Below the pieces are notes generated by a model. That model had not been told where the DNA came from. It was given only the letters and a program-made list of their open reading frames with translations, and made no database searches. From NCBI RefSeq assembly GCF_018812025.1, contig NC_063065.1:30864288-30928287 (forward strand): a stretch of DNA of 64,000 nt, written 5' to 3'. Position numbers and translations under genes: made by a program. Position 1 is the first letter of the stretch, and the number at the start of each line of letters is the position of its first letter. This DNA is from Megalobrama amblycephala. Its lineage: Eukaryota; Chordata; Actinopteri; Cypriniformes; Xenocyprididae. This document shows, piece by piece, positions 49,470 through 62,967 of this stretch.

Positions 49470-50401
49470 CAGTACAGTCCAAAAGTTTGGAACCACTAAG
49501 ATTTTTAATGTTTTTAAAAGAAGTTTCGTCTGCTCACCAAGGCTACATTTATTTAATTAAAAATACAGTAAAAAACAGTAATATTGTGAAATATTATTAC
49601 AATTTAAAATAACTGTTTTCTATTTAAATATATTTGACAAAGTAATTTATTCCTGTGATGCAAAGCTGAATTTTCAGCATCATTACTCCAGTCTTCAGTG
49701 TCACATGATCCTTCAGAAATCATTCTAATATGCTGATCTGCTGCTCAAGAAACATTTATGATTATTTTCAATGTTGAAAACAGTTGTGTACTTTTTTTTT
49801 CAGGATTCCTTGATGAATAGAAAGTTCAAAAGAACAGCATTTATCTGAAATACAAAGCTTCTGTAGCATTATACACTACTGTTCAAAAGTTTGGGGTCAG
49901 TAAGAATTTTTATTTTTATTTTTTTGAAAAGAAATTAAAGAAATGAATACTTTTATTCAGCAAGGATGCATTAAATCAATCAAAAGTGGCAGTAAAGACA
50001 TTTATAATGTTACAAAAGATTAGATTTCAGATAAACACTGTTCTTTTGAACTTTCTATTCATCAAATAATCCTGAAAAAAAATATTGTACACAAATATTT
50101 TGTACAATTGTACACATTAAATGTTTCTTGAGCAGCAGATCAGCATATTAGAATGATTTCTGAAGGATCATGTGACACTGAAGACTGGAGTAATGATGCT
50201 GAAAATTCAGCTTTGATCACAGGAATAAATTACTTTGTCAAATATATTCAAATAGAAAACAGTTATTTTAAATTGTAATAATATTTCACAATATTACTGT
50301 TTTTACTGTATTTTTAATTAAATAAATGTAGCCTTGGTGAGCAGACGAAACTTCTTTTAAAAACATAAAAAATCTTAGTGGTTCCAAACTTTTGGACTGT
50401 A

Positions 50402-50404
<3 letters not shown>
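49470..50404. mobile_element. Inverted-dimer Tc1/mariner-like element, copy 5
   Basis: Intact ends CAGTACAGTCC and GGACTGTACTG, orientation as copies 2 and 4, 935 bp, with TA on the left and a long (TA)n tract on the right. Confidence 0.88.

Positions 50405-50471
<67 letters not shown>
50405..50471. repeat. (TA)n microsatellite
   Basis: Two TA blocks separated by ACATATTTTTTATA. Confidence 0.9.
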
Positions 50472-50477
<6 letters not shown>

Positions 50478-50480
<3 letters not shown>

Positions 50481-50669
50481 TTCATGATTTGTTATCACAA
50501 CATTTTTTCTTTTGTCAAATCAACTTAAATAATTAATGTGGTTCAGATAACATTATATTTTGAGTTTCTGTTGATTAAACCAATCGCCTTCATTGTATTA
50601 GCTGAATGTTTTAATTTCAATGAACTCAAAATTTTAATGCAACCAGGTAACTTTTTTAAGTTAAACCAA
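50478..50669. repeat. Dispersed repeat B, copy 2 (interrupted)
   Basis: It matches 16536-16752. At AAGTTAAACCAA the match stops because of the next element, and it resumes after 51162 (CGATTGTTTTTTAAAG against CAAGATTTTTTTATAG). Confidence 0.75.
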
Positions 50670-51152
50670 AGTCCCTTTAAGACAAGTCATTTCACTCGGC
50701 GGCCATCTTTGAAACGCCTCTCGGGCATCCTGGGCATCATGCCCTATCTCTTTGAATGGGGAAACATCAAATTCTCCAAAACTGTTCGCCAACCTTACGA
50801 TTACATTTCATATTTGAAATCACCAATGAAATCTAACAACAGCTGTCTTATAAATGTTTTATCCAAACGCTCGAATCATGACAAAAAACTGTATTTTTTA
50901 GGCTGGATCAAGCTAATGCGCATGCACAGACCTAAATGCGCGTCTCTTCTGCCATGTTTCAGAGGCGCGCGTCAGACTGTTTCTATAGAAACCGTTGCTT
51001 CTAACGGCCGCTGCAGTGACGCGATGACTTTACCAGTCGGCGATTGGCTCTTGGCTTTAGAAGGCGGGACTTATTCCGCCATATTGCGCGTTACACTTTC
51101 TCCCATTGAAAACAATACGAGTGACACGTCTTGTGTTATTCTATAGTCTTTG
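50670..51152. mobile_element. CpG-rich hAT-like non-autonomous element
   Basis: GTTAAACCAA at 50660-50669 is repeated at 51153-51162, and the true duplication is probably 8 bp within these ten. The insert is about 480 bp, CpG-rich and includes GAGGCGCGCGTCAG and GGCGGGACTTATTCCGCC. A related copy without these flanks is at 31765-32030. The end TTCTATAGTCTTTG recalls TTTTACTGTCTATG of the element at 35543-36206. Confidence 0.75.
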
Positions 51153-52140
51153 GTTAAACCAACGATTGTTTTTTAAAGACGACATGATCAAGTCGAAGGA
51201 TATATAATTTTCCCATATTGGCCATTCTGGGCGTCACCCACTTTGAATTTTGTAGTAAAATGCTGTATTTTATGAATGCACTAGCGTATCGTAATGAAAC
51301 TCAGTATGGGTCACCGGCACATGCCCAAAGTGGAGCCTGAAAAGTTTTGGACCAATATTTACATGCTTATAGCATTGGATGTGGTTGACTTATTTTCATG
51401 TGAGTCATCTCCTTCGATTCCTGAATCCAGTTATACCAAACATGCTATGTTTCGCTTAATGGTTTGTCCAATGTTGTGGTTTAGTGCTTTAGCAAATGTC
51501 TTCAAAACCGTTTATCTGATCGAGACGACACCACCATAGGAATATTGAAAACATAGCGGGTTGACTATACGCCAATGGCCAAATGTGAACATTTTCATTG
51601 TAAGTGGCAAAGAATGCAATCAAAGTCAGATGTGGGTCATTTTTTTATGTGCTCATAAATATAAATGTCTATAACTCCTAAATGAAATGAGATAGTTTCA
51701 CCAAATTTGACAAGCTTATGTATGGGGCACTCTGCAGAAATTGGCTCTAACTACAGTAGCGTTTGTCTGATTGACTTTAAAATTGCCATGCAGTGTCTTT
51801 GTCTCAGGTGCTATCATAGTCCATTATGACACTGGTGTACCTTGAAAAACATGGCCGTCATTTTAATTGCAAAGCAACAAAAAGATCCAAAGCTGGTTTT
51901 GCATACTGACACCAAACTCTCTGTGTATCATTGTTATGCAACACTGACAATAACACATCAGTTTGGTGACAGCGCCATCTTTTAGTCAAACGTGACAAGC
52001 AATTCAATCATATAAAAATTTATTTTTTCAGTTTTTACAGATTGATCATTTTACAGCTGGTCTTAATGCTTCATGCCATGTTTGTTTTGCTCCTCATTTT
52101 GCCTCTGTTGTGTTTGGCCCCGATAATTGCTGCTCGCAGG

Positions 52141-52192
52141 TATATTATTATTATTATTATTGTTATTGTTATTGTTATTGTTGTTGTTACGA
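52141..52192. repeat. (ATT)n(GTT)n microsatellite
   Basis: TATTATTATT grades into TTGTTATTGTTATTG and TTGTTGTTG. Confidence 0.9.
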
Positions 52193-53879
<1,687 letters not shown>

Positions 53880-53935
53880 GATCAAACTAATAAAAAAAAA
53901 AGAGTAAGTAATAAATAAATAATGCATATAATAAT

Positions 53936-53974
<39 letters not shown>

Positions 53975-54330
53975 ATGATTATTAAATTATTAAATTATTT
54001 TTCAAGTATTAAAGTTATTAAAGTAGTGATAAAATCAGTTATATTTAAAAGTTATATTATTATTAAAACAACAAGACATGTATGCATAAAATAATAATAA
54101 TAATAATAATAATTTAAAAATAAGGAATAAAACCACTACTAATTATTATTATTATTTAGTTTTATTCATTTTTCTTAAATTATTATAAATTATTATTATT
54201 CATAAAAATATAACTGGGTTTTAAACAGTCATGTTATTATTAAAATGGCAAGTTTTAAAATAATTTAAAAAAAGGAAATAAAATAACTAGTGCATATAAT
54301 CATCATCAACAACATGTTTTATTCATTATT
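53880..54330. repeat. AAT-rich low-complexity tract
   Basis: Blocks of AATAATAAT at about 53929-53972 and 54087-54112 lie within A/T-only sequence. Confidence 0.85.
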
Positions 54331-56104
54331 CATGAATTATTTTAAATATGTGTTTTATTTTTCTTCCATTGTAAATGACTTTGAATTCCTATAAATGTGC
54401 ATTGTAAATAAACCATAAACCTGCATGCAAAATTTTTCCAAGAAAGGCTAATTCTGAGACAATTTTTGTTTGTACAACTATTGAATTTCAAATCAAAATC
54501 GCTGTAACTTGACGTCACAAAGCCCGTACAGACTATTGCTTAATATCATCCAATAGCCAAAATGGAATTTATTTATTTGTTTATCTATGAATATTCAGTT
54601 TCACTCAGAAGTAGGTCACCAAGTAAAATAAGTTTGATGTGGCTGTGCTGATTCTTATTTGACTGGATTTGTAGTACATCCGTTTCGGAGAAACATTTGA
54701 TTTGTGAAATGTCGCCTGACACACACCTCCTCTGCAGCGCCTCCTGCTCTCCCTCACATTCTTATACATGTCAAGACGTATTTACACTCATCCTACTGCA
54801 CGTGTAATCTGAAACCTGGCAAATTTAAGCCGTTTAGCAGTCAACAAAGTCCCCAGCATATTGAGCCATTTATTTTTACGCATATGATTAGTGGTGGGAT
54901 ACTGCGAGGGAGAAGGAGACCCTCTCTCATTATACAGCTTGTCTAAAACAAATGGGTCGGAGTGTTGGCAGAATAAGCAACACAATATTTCATCTGACGC
55001 CTCCATTTTTTTGGGATGTCACAGGTGAGTTAGTGTGACAGCTGGGAATAATTGGGTTTTTACTCGCCGTCATTTTGAGTGTGTCTTGAAATATCAGCCC
55101 CCAAATGGAATTCTGAGTTGGATGGAATTTCTATCATATGTTTGACAAATTCTGCTCATTTATGTTTCCATTCCTAAGCTAGAAAAAATGCCGTATTCTG
55201 AGGAAAAAAAAGAACATTATGTTGGCCATACAGGGGTTCGACCTTGTATATGTCACGGTTCATTACTAGTTATCGGATGTTAACAAGTGACCCGTCTAAC
55301 TTTTACACATATGCTGTACTCTCAGGTGCACAAATGCATGGTTAATATTGTATCCCAAAATATTACTAAGCACTCAGTATTGCCTTCAAGACACTGAGTT
55401 CAGTTCAGCTTCAGTCCACATAGTCAAATGTCAGATATAATCCAACAACACAGTGAAAACATGCCCATGTCTGGCACCCTGGGCTTCACAGATGAGGAGC
55501 TGAGATGATGGTGACGCATTCGAAACAGGCCCTCGGACCAGACTTTGACCCACCGGCTGCGATGCCTTAAAACACTCTCTGGAATCGGCTGGAACAATGA
55601 AATGTTTTCTTAATTTTATTAGCTTCAATTCCCCACATCGTTTCCCATTGTCTGGTTCTAGTAAATGCAGAGAAACAACAGGGCAGCGATTTGTCATTTA
55701 GCACTGGCCTATCGAGCAACCTTCCCTCTTACCAACATCTCGGCCAATCAGGCGAGCCATCAGTCATGTCTGGGCTCACAGGGGCGTGTGCTCATTAGTT
55801 AATTATACTGCCTGTGAATATTCACCCCGTCCACTCGCTCCATGCTCACTTGTCCTGCCCACTCCAGTTAAATCAAAGCCGGAGGACTCCGCCGCCTCCT
55901 CTGCACACGGCTGATGGGAATGTTAAATGTGTGCAAATATTAATTCATTTCAAATGATGCTGAAGTCAGTTTATAGGAAGTTTGTTTGGGTGGAGAGGAT
56001 GTGGAGAGAATTAGTCGGGAGTAGCTTTAATAGAGTTGTGGCATCTCATTTTCTAGGGAATTTTGTAATGTTAGTGGATGCAGTTCAGAACAATAACAAC
56101 ACGA
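54331..56104. other. No gene recognised
   Basis: Non-coding. The part at about 55480-55920 is repeat-free and GC-richer, with TTAGTTAATTATAC near 55795. Confidence 0.4.
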
Positions 56105-57240
56105 TGTGAGGGTGTTCTGGGTGGTTGCTAGGATGTTTCTAAGGTGTTCTGTGTGGTTGCTAGGGTGTTGCTAGGATGTTCTTGTTGGTTGCCAGAGTGG
56201 TGATATGTGATTATTAGGATGTTTCTAGGGTGTTGTGGTTGGTTTCTAGGTCGTTTCTCGGGTGTTCCGGGTGGTTGTCAGAGTGCTGATATGTTCTTGT
56301 TGGTTGCCAGAGTGTTTAAATGTGGTTACTAGGATGTTTCTAATGTGTTCTGGGTGGTTGCTAGGGTGTTTCTAGGGTGTTCTGGGTGGTTGCTGGATTA
56401 CTGATATGTTATTGTTGCTAGGGTGTTTCTAGGGTGTTCTGGGTGGTTGCTGGATTACTGATATGTTATTGTTGGTTGCCAGAGTGTTTAAATGTAGTTA
56501 TTATGATGTTTCTAGGGTGTTCTGGGTGGTTGCTAGGGTGTTTCTAGGGTATTCCAGGTGGTTTCTAGAGTGCTGATATGTTCCTGTTAGTTTCCAGAGT
56601 GTTTAAATATGGTTGCTAGGTCGTTTCTTGGGTGTTCCGGGTGGTTGCCAGAGTGCTGATATGTTCTTGTTGGATATGTTTGTTCTGATATGTTTAAATG
56701 TGGTTACTAGGATGTTTCTAAGGTGTTCTGGGTGGTTGCTAGGGTGTTCTTGTTGGTTGCCAGAGTGTATAAATGTGATTACTAGGATGTTTCTAATGTG
56801 TTTTGGGTGGTTGCTATGGTGTTTCTAGGGTGTTCTTATTGGTTGCCAGAGTGTTTAAATATGGTTATTATGATGTTTCTAGTTTGTGCCAAAGTGTTGA
56901 CATGTGGTTACTAGGATGCTTCTAATGTGTTCTGGGTGGTTGCTAGGGTGTTTCTACAGTATTCCGGGTGGTTGCTAGAGTGCTGATATGTTCTTGTTAG
57001 TTGGCAGAGTGTTAAATGTGGTTACCAGGATGTTTCTAGGGTGTGTCAGATTGTTAATATGTGGTTACTAGGATGTTTATAGGGTGTTCTGGGTGGTTGG
57101 TTGCTAGGGTGTTTCTAGGGTGTTCCGGGTGATTGTCAGATTGTTAATATTCAATTCAATTCAAGTTTAATTGTATAGCGCTTTTCACATGTAGTTCCTA
57201 GAATGTTTCTAGGGTGTTCTAAATTGTTGCCAGACTGTTG
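56105..57240. repeat. Degenerate tandem array of GGTTGCTAGGGTGTT motifs
   Basis: Units mix GGTTGCTAGGGTGTT, TTCTGGGTGG, ATGTTTCTAGG and GCCAGAGTG for about 1.1 kb, with longer blocks duplicated (for example near 56340-56400 and 56410-56460). The plus frame at 56613-56828 is a product of this repeat. Confidence 0.9.
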
Positions 57241-57270
57241 ATATGTGGTTGCTAAAGTGTTGCTAGGGTT

Positions 57271-57440
57271 AAGTAAAATCAAGTCACCTTTATTTATCCA
57301 GTGCTTTATTTGATACAGATTGTTTCAAAGCAGTTTTACAGTGATATCAGGAAAACAATGATTCACGGTTGCAGTTCTGCAGTAAAGCAGCTCTAAAAAG
57401 ACAATAGTGTCATTGTTCAGCTGAAGTTTGAGTCTTTCAG
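57271..57440 (-). mobile_element. LINE/SINE 3' tail, reversed
   Basis: AATCAAGTCACCTTTATTTA and CAGATTGTTTCAAAGCAG are the complement of the 3' tail of the LINE at 61870-61936 (GCTGCTTTGAAACAATATG and GATGACTTGAC). Only the tail is present. Confidence 0.65.
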
Positions 57441-58558
57441 AGTGTTACTATGTGGTTGCTAGAATGTTGCTAAACGGCAGCTAGAGCGTTGCTATGTGGA
57501 TACTGTTATATTTATCATATGCGAAAAATGTATTGATTGTATCTGCCTTAAGGGCAGAACTTGTGCTTTGGGCAACCCGAATCTGAGCCCTGCTTGTGAT
57601 CTTCTCAAATCCTCTCTCTCTCCCTCACTCTCCTAGGTTTTGTCCACTTTATGTACAGAGCTGTATAAATAAAGACAAGATAAATATGGTGCATGATTTC
57701 ATATCATTCATTCGTCTAAGGGCAAATATAGAAAGCAAAGCCATATCCCTGTCTTTGGGCAATAATAATAATAGTGATTCATACCAAAACAATGAGTATA
57801 ATAGTGAGAATAATAATCTCCCAAATCACATCTGTGAGCAATGCTCCAATACTCATTTTAAAAATCAGATGGTAATGTTGGATATTATTATAAAAGAAGA
57901 AACAAACGCACTGCCGTCTGAGGTGCCAGTTAGGAGGGATAAGTCCAAATGTATATGAGAAATATGACTGCACACTCAACCTGCAAACAGTTTATTCACC
58001 AACATTTCAGCAAAAAGCCTTTGTCAAGACATCTTTGCTGAAATGTTGGTGAATAAACTGTTTGCAAGTTGAGTGTGCAGTCATATTTCTCATACACATA
58101 ATGTTGGATATTATGGCAGCAGACTAAGTGGCCTTCCAAGAAGTACAGTTAGATCAGCATTTATTAGAAATGATCTTTTATTAGAATCATATTTCCACAC
58201 ACATATTTGAATTCAAAAGAAACCGTGTATCCAGTTTTGCTAAAACCAATGCCAATAATCCATTTGTTGGCAAATTAACTAGCAAGTGCATAATTTATCA
58301 TGTTAGGACAGTACAGTGCTTCGGGACTATTGATTCTGAGAGCGAGCTGGTTTAATTCTCAGCGTAAGGCATGTAGAAGCATTATGAGTAATTGGAGTGC
58401 AGCCCCAGCTGGTCAGGAGGGCACAGAGGACTTGCGGCAGAGTTTAAGATGAATTATTGCTGAATCAAACACATTGGGGGAAATCTGCCCTGACAACGCC
58501 AGGGACAGATGATACGGTCTTTGAGTTTAAAAGTGTTTAGTGACAGAATACAAACACC
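57441..58558. other. No gene; contains a long hairpin
   Basis: The plus frame at 57596-57958 is Asn- and Ser-rich low-complexity sequence with no known domain and looks like chance. The hairpin at 57951-58097 is listed separately. Confidence 0.45.
57951..58097. repeat. Near-perfect 64-bp inverted repeat
   Basis: The arm 57951-58014 (TATGAGAAATATGACTGCAC to CACCAACATTTCAGCAAA) pairs with 58034-58097 (TTTGCTGAAATGTTGGTG to GTGCAGTCATATTTCTCATA) across a spacer of 19 nt. Only about two or three mismatches are seen. Confidence 0.92.
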
Positions 58559-58589
58559 TCACACTCTTGAGGAAGGTCTTATAAACGAA

Positions 58590-59525
58590 TCTATGTCACA
58601 CACACACAGCCAGAACCAGCACAAAACAGTAAGTGAAAGGACAGGACAGAGACGATTGATATTCCTAATGTGAAAGAATGCAGAACGGGGAGCACTGTTA
58701 ATATGAGCTTCAAAAGACCGAGTTCTGTCGAGGAAGACACCCAAAGTTTTAACCTGATTAGACAAAGGAACAGAGCATCTATTATCACAGAGGAAATATT
58801 TGACTTAGCTATTCTATTTTTTGAACCAACAAGAAGAATTTCTGTTTTACTACTATTCAGTTTGAGAAAATTACTTGAAAACCCATTTTTTAATTCATCT
58901 TGGCACTCGAACAAGAGCAGGAGGAAACTTTGAGGAAGGTTTAGAAGACAGATAAAGTTGGGTGTCATCAGCATAACAATGGAAATGGATCCCATATTTC
59001 CTAAAAATGGTGCCAACTGGTAAAAGATAGATAAGAAACAAAAGAGGTCCCAAGACAGAACCCTGTGGAACACCAGTGACAACATAAGTGGGTTTTGATT
59101 TAAACTGTTTAAGTTGCACAAATTTGACTGCTGGTTTCATTCCTATCTATTGTGAGATAGGAATGAAACCAGCTTAAAGCCACACCAGTAACTCCAATAG
59201 ATTCCAATCTTCTTAAGAGTATGGAGTGTGAAATGGTATCGAATGCTGCACTAAGATCAAGAAGTATAAGTATTGATAAAAGACCAGAATCAACAGCTAG
59301 TAATAGATCATTGGAAATCTTTACAAGTGCAGTTTCAACACTGTGATGGGAACCAAACCCTGATTGGAACTGCTCATATAAACCTTTACAAGAAAGATGA
59401 CCACGGAGCTGGACAGCAACAATTTTTTTTCAAGAATTTTTGGCAAATTCAAAATGGGACAAAAATTATCAAAATTCTTTGAGTCTGTCCAAGGTTTCTT
59501 GAGAATAGGTGTTATCACAGCAGAT
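58590..59525 (-). mobile_element. L2-like LINE fragment, minus strand (RT core)
   Basis: Minus-strand frames carry RT motifs in order from high to low coordinates: TPILKKPWTDSKNF and NLPKILEK near 59510-59440, [15 protein letters not shown] near 59380-59335, [20 protein letters not shown] near 59260-59210, [18 protein letters not shown] near 59080-59020, and [13 protein letters not shown] with the catalytic YADD at 58964-58975. A LNSSKTEILLVGSKN stretch follows. Frameshifts and a stop show it is dead. The 5' part and the tail are missing. Confidence 0.88.
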
Positions 59526-59529
59526 GTTT

Positions 59530-61936
59530 GATGCTGTTGAAATTCTGCAGCAGAGTGACGACATCTCAGATCATTATCTAGTCTCATGTATACTACATTT
59601 AGCCAAGGCTGCAAAACCACCACCCTGCCATAAATATGGCAGAACCATCACTTCTACCACTAAAGGTTGCTTCATAAGTAATCTTCCTGATCAGTTTCAT
59701 CGCCTTAGCATACCAGACAGCTTAGAAGACCTTGATGTTGCAACAGAAACTATTGCCTCTGTCTTTTCCAGCACATTAGACTCAGTTGCTCCTCTGCGTT
59801 TAAAAAAAAAAAAGATTAAGGAAATTAATCCAACGCCGTGGTACAATGAGCACACTCGGGCTCTTAAGAGAGCTGCTAGAAAAATGGAGCACAGCTGGGA
59901 GAAAACAAAACTAGAAGTTTTTCGCATTTTGTGGAGAGAGAGAATGATTGAGTACAGAAAGGCCTTAAAAACTGCTAGATCTGATTATTTTTCAAATCTC
60001 TTAGAAGAAAACAAACACAACCCTAGGTATTTATTTGATACAGTGGATAAATTAACAAGAAATAAAGCTTCAAATTCTGATGTTTCTAAAGAGCACATCA
60101 GTAATGACTTTATGAACTTCTTTACTTGCAAGATTGACAATATTAGAGAGAAAATTATAACCATGCAACCGTCTACTACAGTATCATGTCAGACAGTGCA
60201 TTGTAGTGTCCCTGAAGAAAAAAATCCATTCATTCGCTGCTATAGAAGAGGAAGAATTGTCTAAACTTGTTAAATCATCAAAATCAACAACATGTATGCT
60301 AGACCCTATACCGACTAAGCTATTGAAAGAGATGCTTCCAGAGGTCATAGATCCTCTTCTTAATATCGTCAATTCATCTTTATCACTAGGATACGTACCG
60401 AAAACTTTTAAGCTGGCTATTATTAAACCTCTTATTAAAAAACCACAACTTGATCCTAGAGAATTAGTCAGGCCGATCTCAAATCTCACTTTTCTGTCAA
60501 AAATACTAGAAAAGGCAGTATCATCACAACTATGTTCCTTTTTAGAAAGAAATAGTATCTGTGAGGATTTCCAGGATTTAGACCATAGACAAAAACGTCT
60601 TCACATAATAACCTAGAATACTGTCTAACACTTGATGGCTGCTCTGTTTAGTCTTCATCGTCAGTTAGGAACCTGGGTGTGCTCTTTGATACCAATCTTT
60701 CATTTGAAGGCCATGTTTCTAGCATCTGTAAAACCGCATTCTTCTATCTGAAAAATATATCTAAACTACGACATATGCTCTCAATGACAAATGCAGAACA
60801 GTTAGTTCATGTGTTCATGACCTCAAGGCTAGATTACTGGGTGGTTGTTCTGCTCGCCTGATAAATAAACTACAGCTGGTCCAAAACGCAGCAGCTAGAG
60901 TTCTTACTAGAACTAGGAAGTATGACCATATTAGCCCAGTTCTGTCGTCACTGCATTGGCTTCCTGTTAAACATCGTATAGATTTTAAAATCTTTCTAAT
61001 TACTTACAAAGCACTAAATGGTTTATCTCCCCAGTACCTAAGTGAGCTCTTAATACATTATAGTCCTTCACGCCTATTGCAATCTCAGAATTCAGGCCAG
61101 TTGATAATACCTAGAATATCAAAATCAACCGCAGGCGGCAGATCCTTCTCCTATTTAACACCTAAACTTTGGAACAGTCTTCCTATCACTGTTCGGGAAG
61201 CAGACACACTCTTGTCACACTCAAACTTGCATGCACATAACACATTATCTACTTCTATAATTCAAATCATGTAAATTGTTAGACTGCATAGATTAGGTCA
61301 GCCGGAACTGGGAACACTTCCCAAACACCCGATGTACTCGCTACATCATAAGAAGAATGGCGTCTACGCTAATATTAGTCTCTCTGTTTATCCTGAGGTT
61401 TGCCACAGCCTGCCAGATCCAGGCCGTATCCAGATGAGATGAAGGACCTGCATCTAGACATGATGATAACGCAGCACTGATGTTTCAACTAAACTATCCC
61501 CTGCAAAGGCCTCCTTCCCTTTCCTTTCCCTATGTATAGATAAAATGTTATCAAAATGATTCCAGTTCGCATAGATCCGCGGACACAACTAATTTTTTTT
61601 GTAATATGTGGACCAGACAAGTAATTTGGCAAATATCACTTTTTAAAAAAAAAAAAGACCAAGCTTCTGCGCACATAAACACTCAAACACACAAACCTAT
61701 AGACTAAACACATAAATGAATGGCAAGAATGCATTAAATATATTCTGGGTTTTTTTCAGTAGGAAAGGTGTCTTTTAAGTGGCACCTAAAGTAATAATTA
61801 ACAATTTTTACAACAGAAGTGATTCAATCAAAAATCAACTTTAGCTCGCTAATAATTTTCCTATTGTCACTATGAAGCTGCTTTGAAACAATATGTATTT
61901 TGTGAAAAATGCTATATAAATGAAGATGACTTGACA
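59530..61936 (+). mobile_element. L2-like LINE, plus strand, internally deleted
   Basis: Plus-strand frames give the end of an endonuclease domain (ISDHYLVSCIL near 59555), a linker with PTPWYNEHTRALKRAARKME and RMIEYRKALKTARSDYFSNL, and the start of RT (DPIPTKLLKEMLP, then RPISNLTFLSKILEKAVSSQ at about 60470-60530). The sequence then jumps at about 60590-60650 to the C-terminal part (VRNLGVLFDTNLSFEGHVSS, LVHVFMTSRLDYW, LHWLPVKHRIDFKIF, then a PKLWNSLPITVREAD-type end near 61160). The catalytic RT core including YADD is absent. A frameshift lies near the A-run at 60220. The 3' tail GCTATATAAATGAAGATGAC ends at about 61936. Confidence 0.9.
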
Positions 61937-61948
61937 GCAATTTTACTC

Positions 61949-62674
61949 CATTACTCCAGTCTTCAGTGTCACATGATCCTTCAGAAATCATTCTGATATG
62001 CTGATCTGCTGCTCAAGAAACATTTAATGTGTACAATTGTACAAAATATTTGTGTACAATATTTTTTTCAGGATTATTTGATGAATAGAAAGTTCAAAAG
62101 AACAGTGTTTATCTGAAATCTAATCTTTTGTAACATTATAAATGTCTTTACTGCCACTTTTGATTGATTTAATGCATCCTTGCTGAATAAAAGTATTCAT
62201 TTCTTTAATTTCTTTTCAAAAAAATAAAAATAAAAATTCTTACTGACCCCAAACTTTTGAACGGTAGTGTATAATGCTACAGAAGCTTTGTATTTCAGAT
62301 AAATGCTGTTCTTTTGAACTTTCTATTCATCAAGGAATCCTGAAAAAAAAAGTACACAACTGTTTTCAACATTGAAAATAATCATAAATGTTTATTGAGC
62401 AGCAAGATCAGCATATTAGAATGATTTCTGAAGGATCATGTGACACTGAAGACTGGAGTAATGATGCTGAAAATTCAGCTTTGCATCACAGGAATAAATT
62501 ACTTTGTCAAATATATTTAAATAGTACACAGTTATTTTAAATTGTAATAATATTTCACAATATTACTGTTTTTTACTGTATTTTTAATTAAATAAATGTA
62601 GCCTTGGTGAGCAGACGAAACTTCTTTTAAAAACATTAAAAATCTTAGTGGTTCCAAACTTTTGGACTGTACTG
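61949..62674. mobile_element. Inverted-dimer Tc1/mariner-like element, copy 6 (5' truncated)
   Basis: It matches copy 3 from CATTACTCCAGTCTTCAGTG onward to the intact right end GGACTGTACTG. About the first 210 bp of the left arm are missing. It begins about a dozen bases after the LINE tail, which suggests a truncation at that junction. Confidence 0.85.
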
Positions 62675-62967
62675 TATATCATAATAAAAACAATATAAAT
62701 AAAAATATAATAATTAAAAATCAAAAGATTGCTTCATTGAAATTATTACTGCTTCTGTGAAACTGAAACTATCGTATCAATCTGAATATATTAAATGGAA
62801 CACTGTTTCTTTAAAACAAAACACAGTAGGTCAAAAACAATCAGCAAGGTTATATTTTATGGTGTTTATAACCTCAACATCATACTCAGTATGATGTCTT
62901 CTTTGTGCACTGATACATGGAAATTGTACAAATTAAATATTCCTTGTTATTGTTCCTAAGAGATATG

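Larger units (their letters stand above)
48863..52146. repeat. Large dispersed repeat split by nested insertions
   Basis: The left part (48863-49430) begins TATTAGGGGTCAAACACCGA and includes GCGCCACCAAGTGTCC. The right part (about 51180-52146) includes GGGTCACCGGCACATG and ends GCCCCGATAATTGCTGCTCG. I recall these as the two ends of one long cyprinid repeat. Between them lie copy 5 of the inverted-dimer element, a TA tract, repeat B and a CpG-rich element. Open frames here (including 50538-51146) cross repeat boundaries and are not genes. Confidence 0.6.

Noticed and set aside
50538..51146. The 202-codon plus-strand frame as a gene
   Set aside because: It starts in repeat B and runs through the CpG-rich insertion at 50670-51152, crossing an element boundary; no motif is recognisable.
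57596..57958. 120-codon plus-strand frame as a gene
   Set aside because: Asn/Ser-rich low-complexity sequence ending at the hairpin, with no domain or splice support.
58590..61936. One LINE with an inverted internal segment
   Set aside because: The two parts overlap in the RT start and C-terminal regions with different protein sequences, so they are separate elements.
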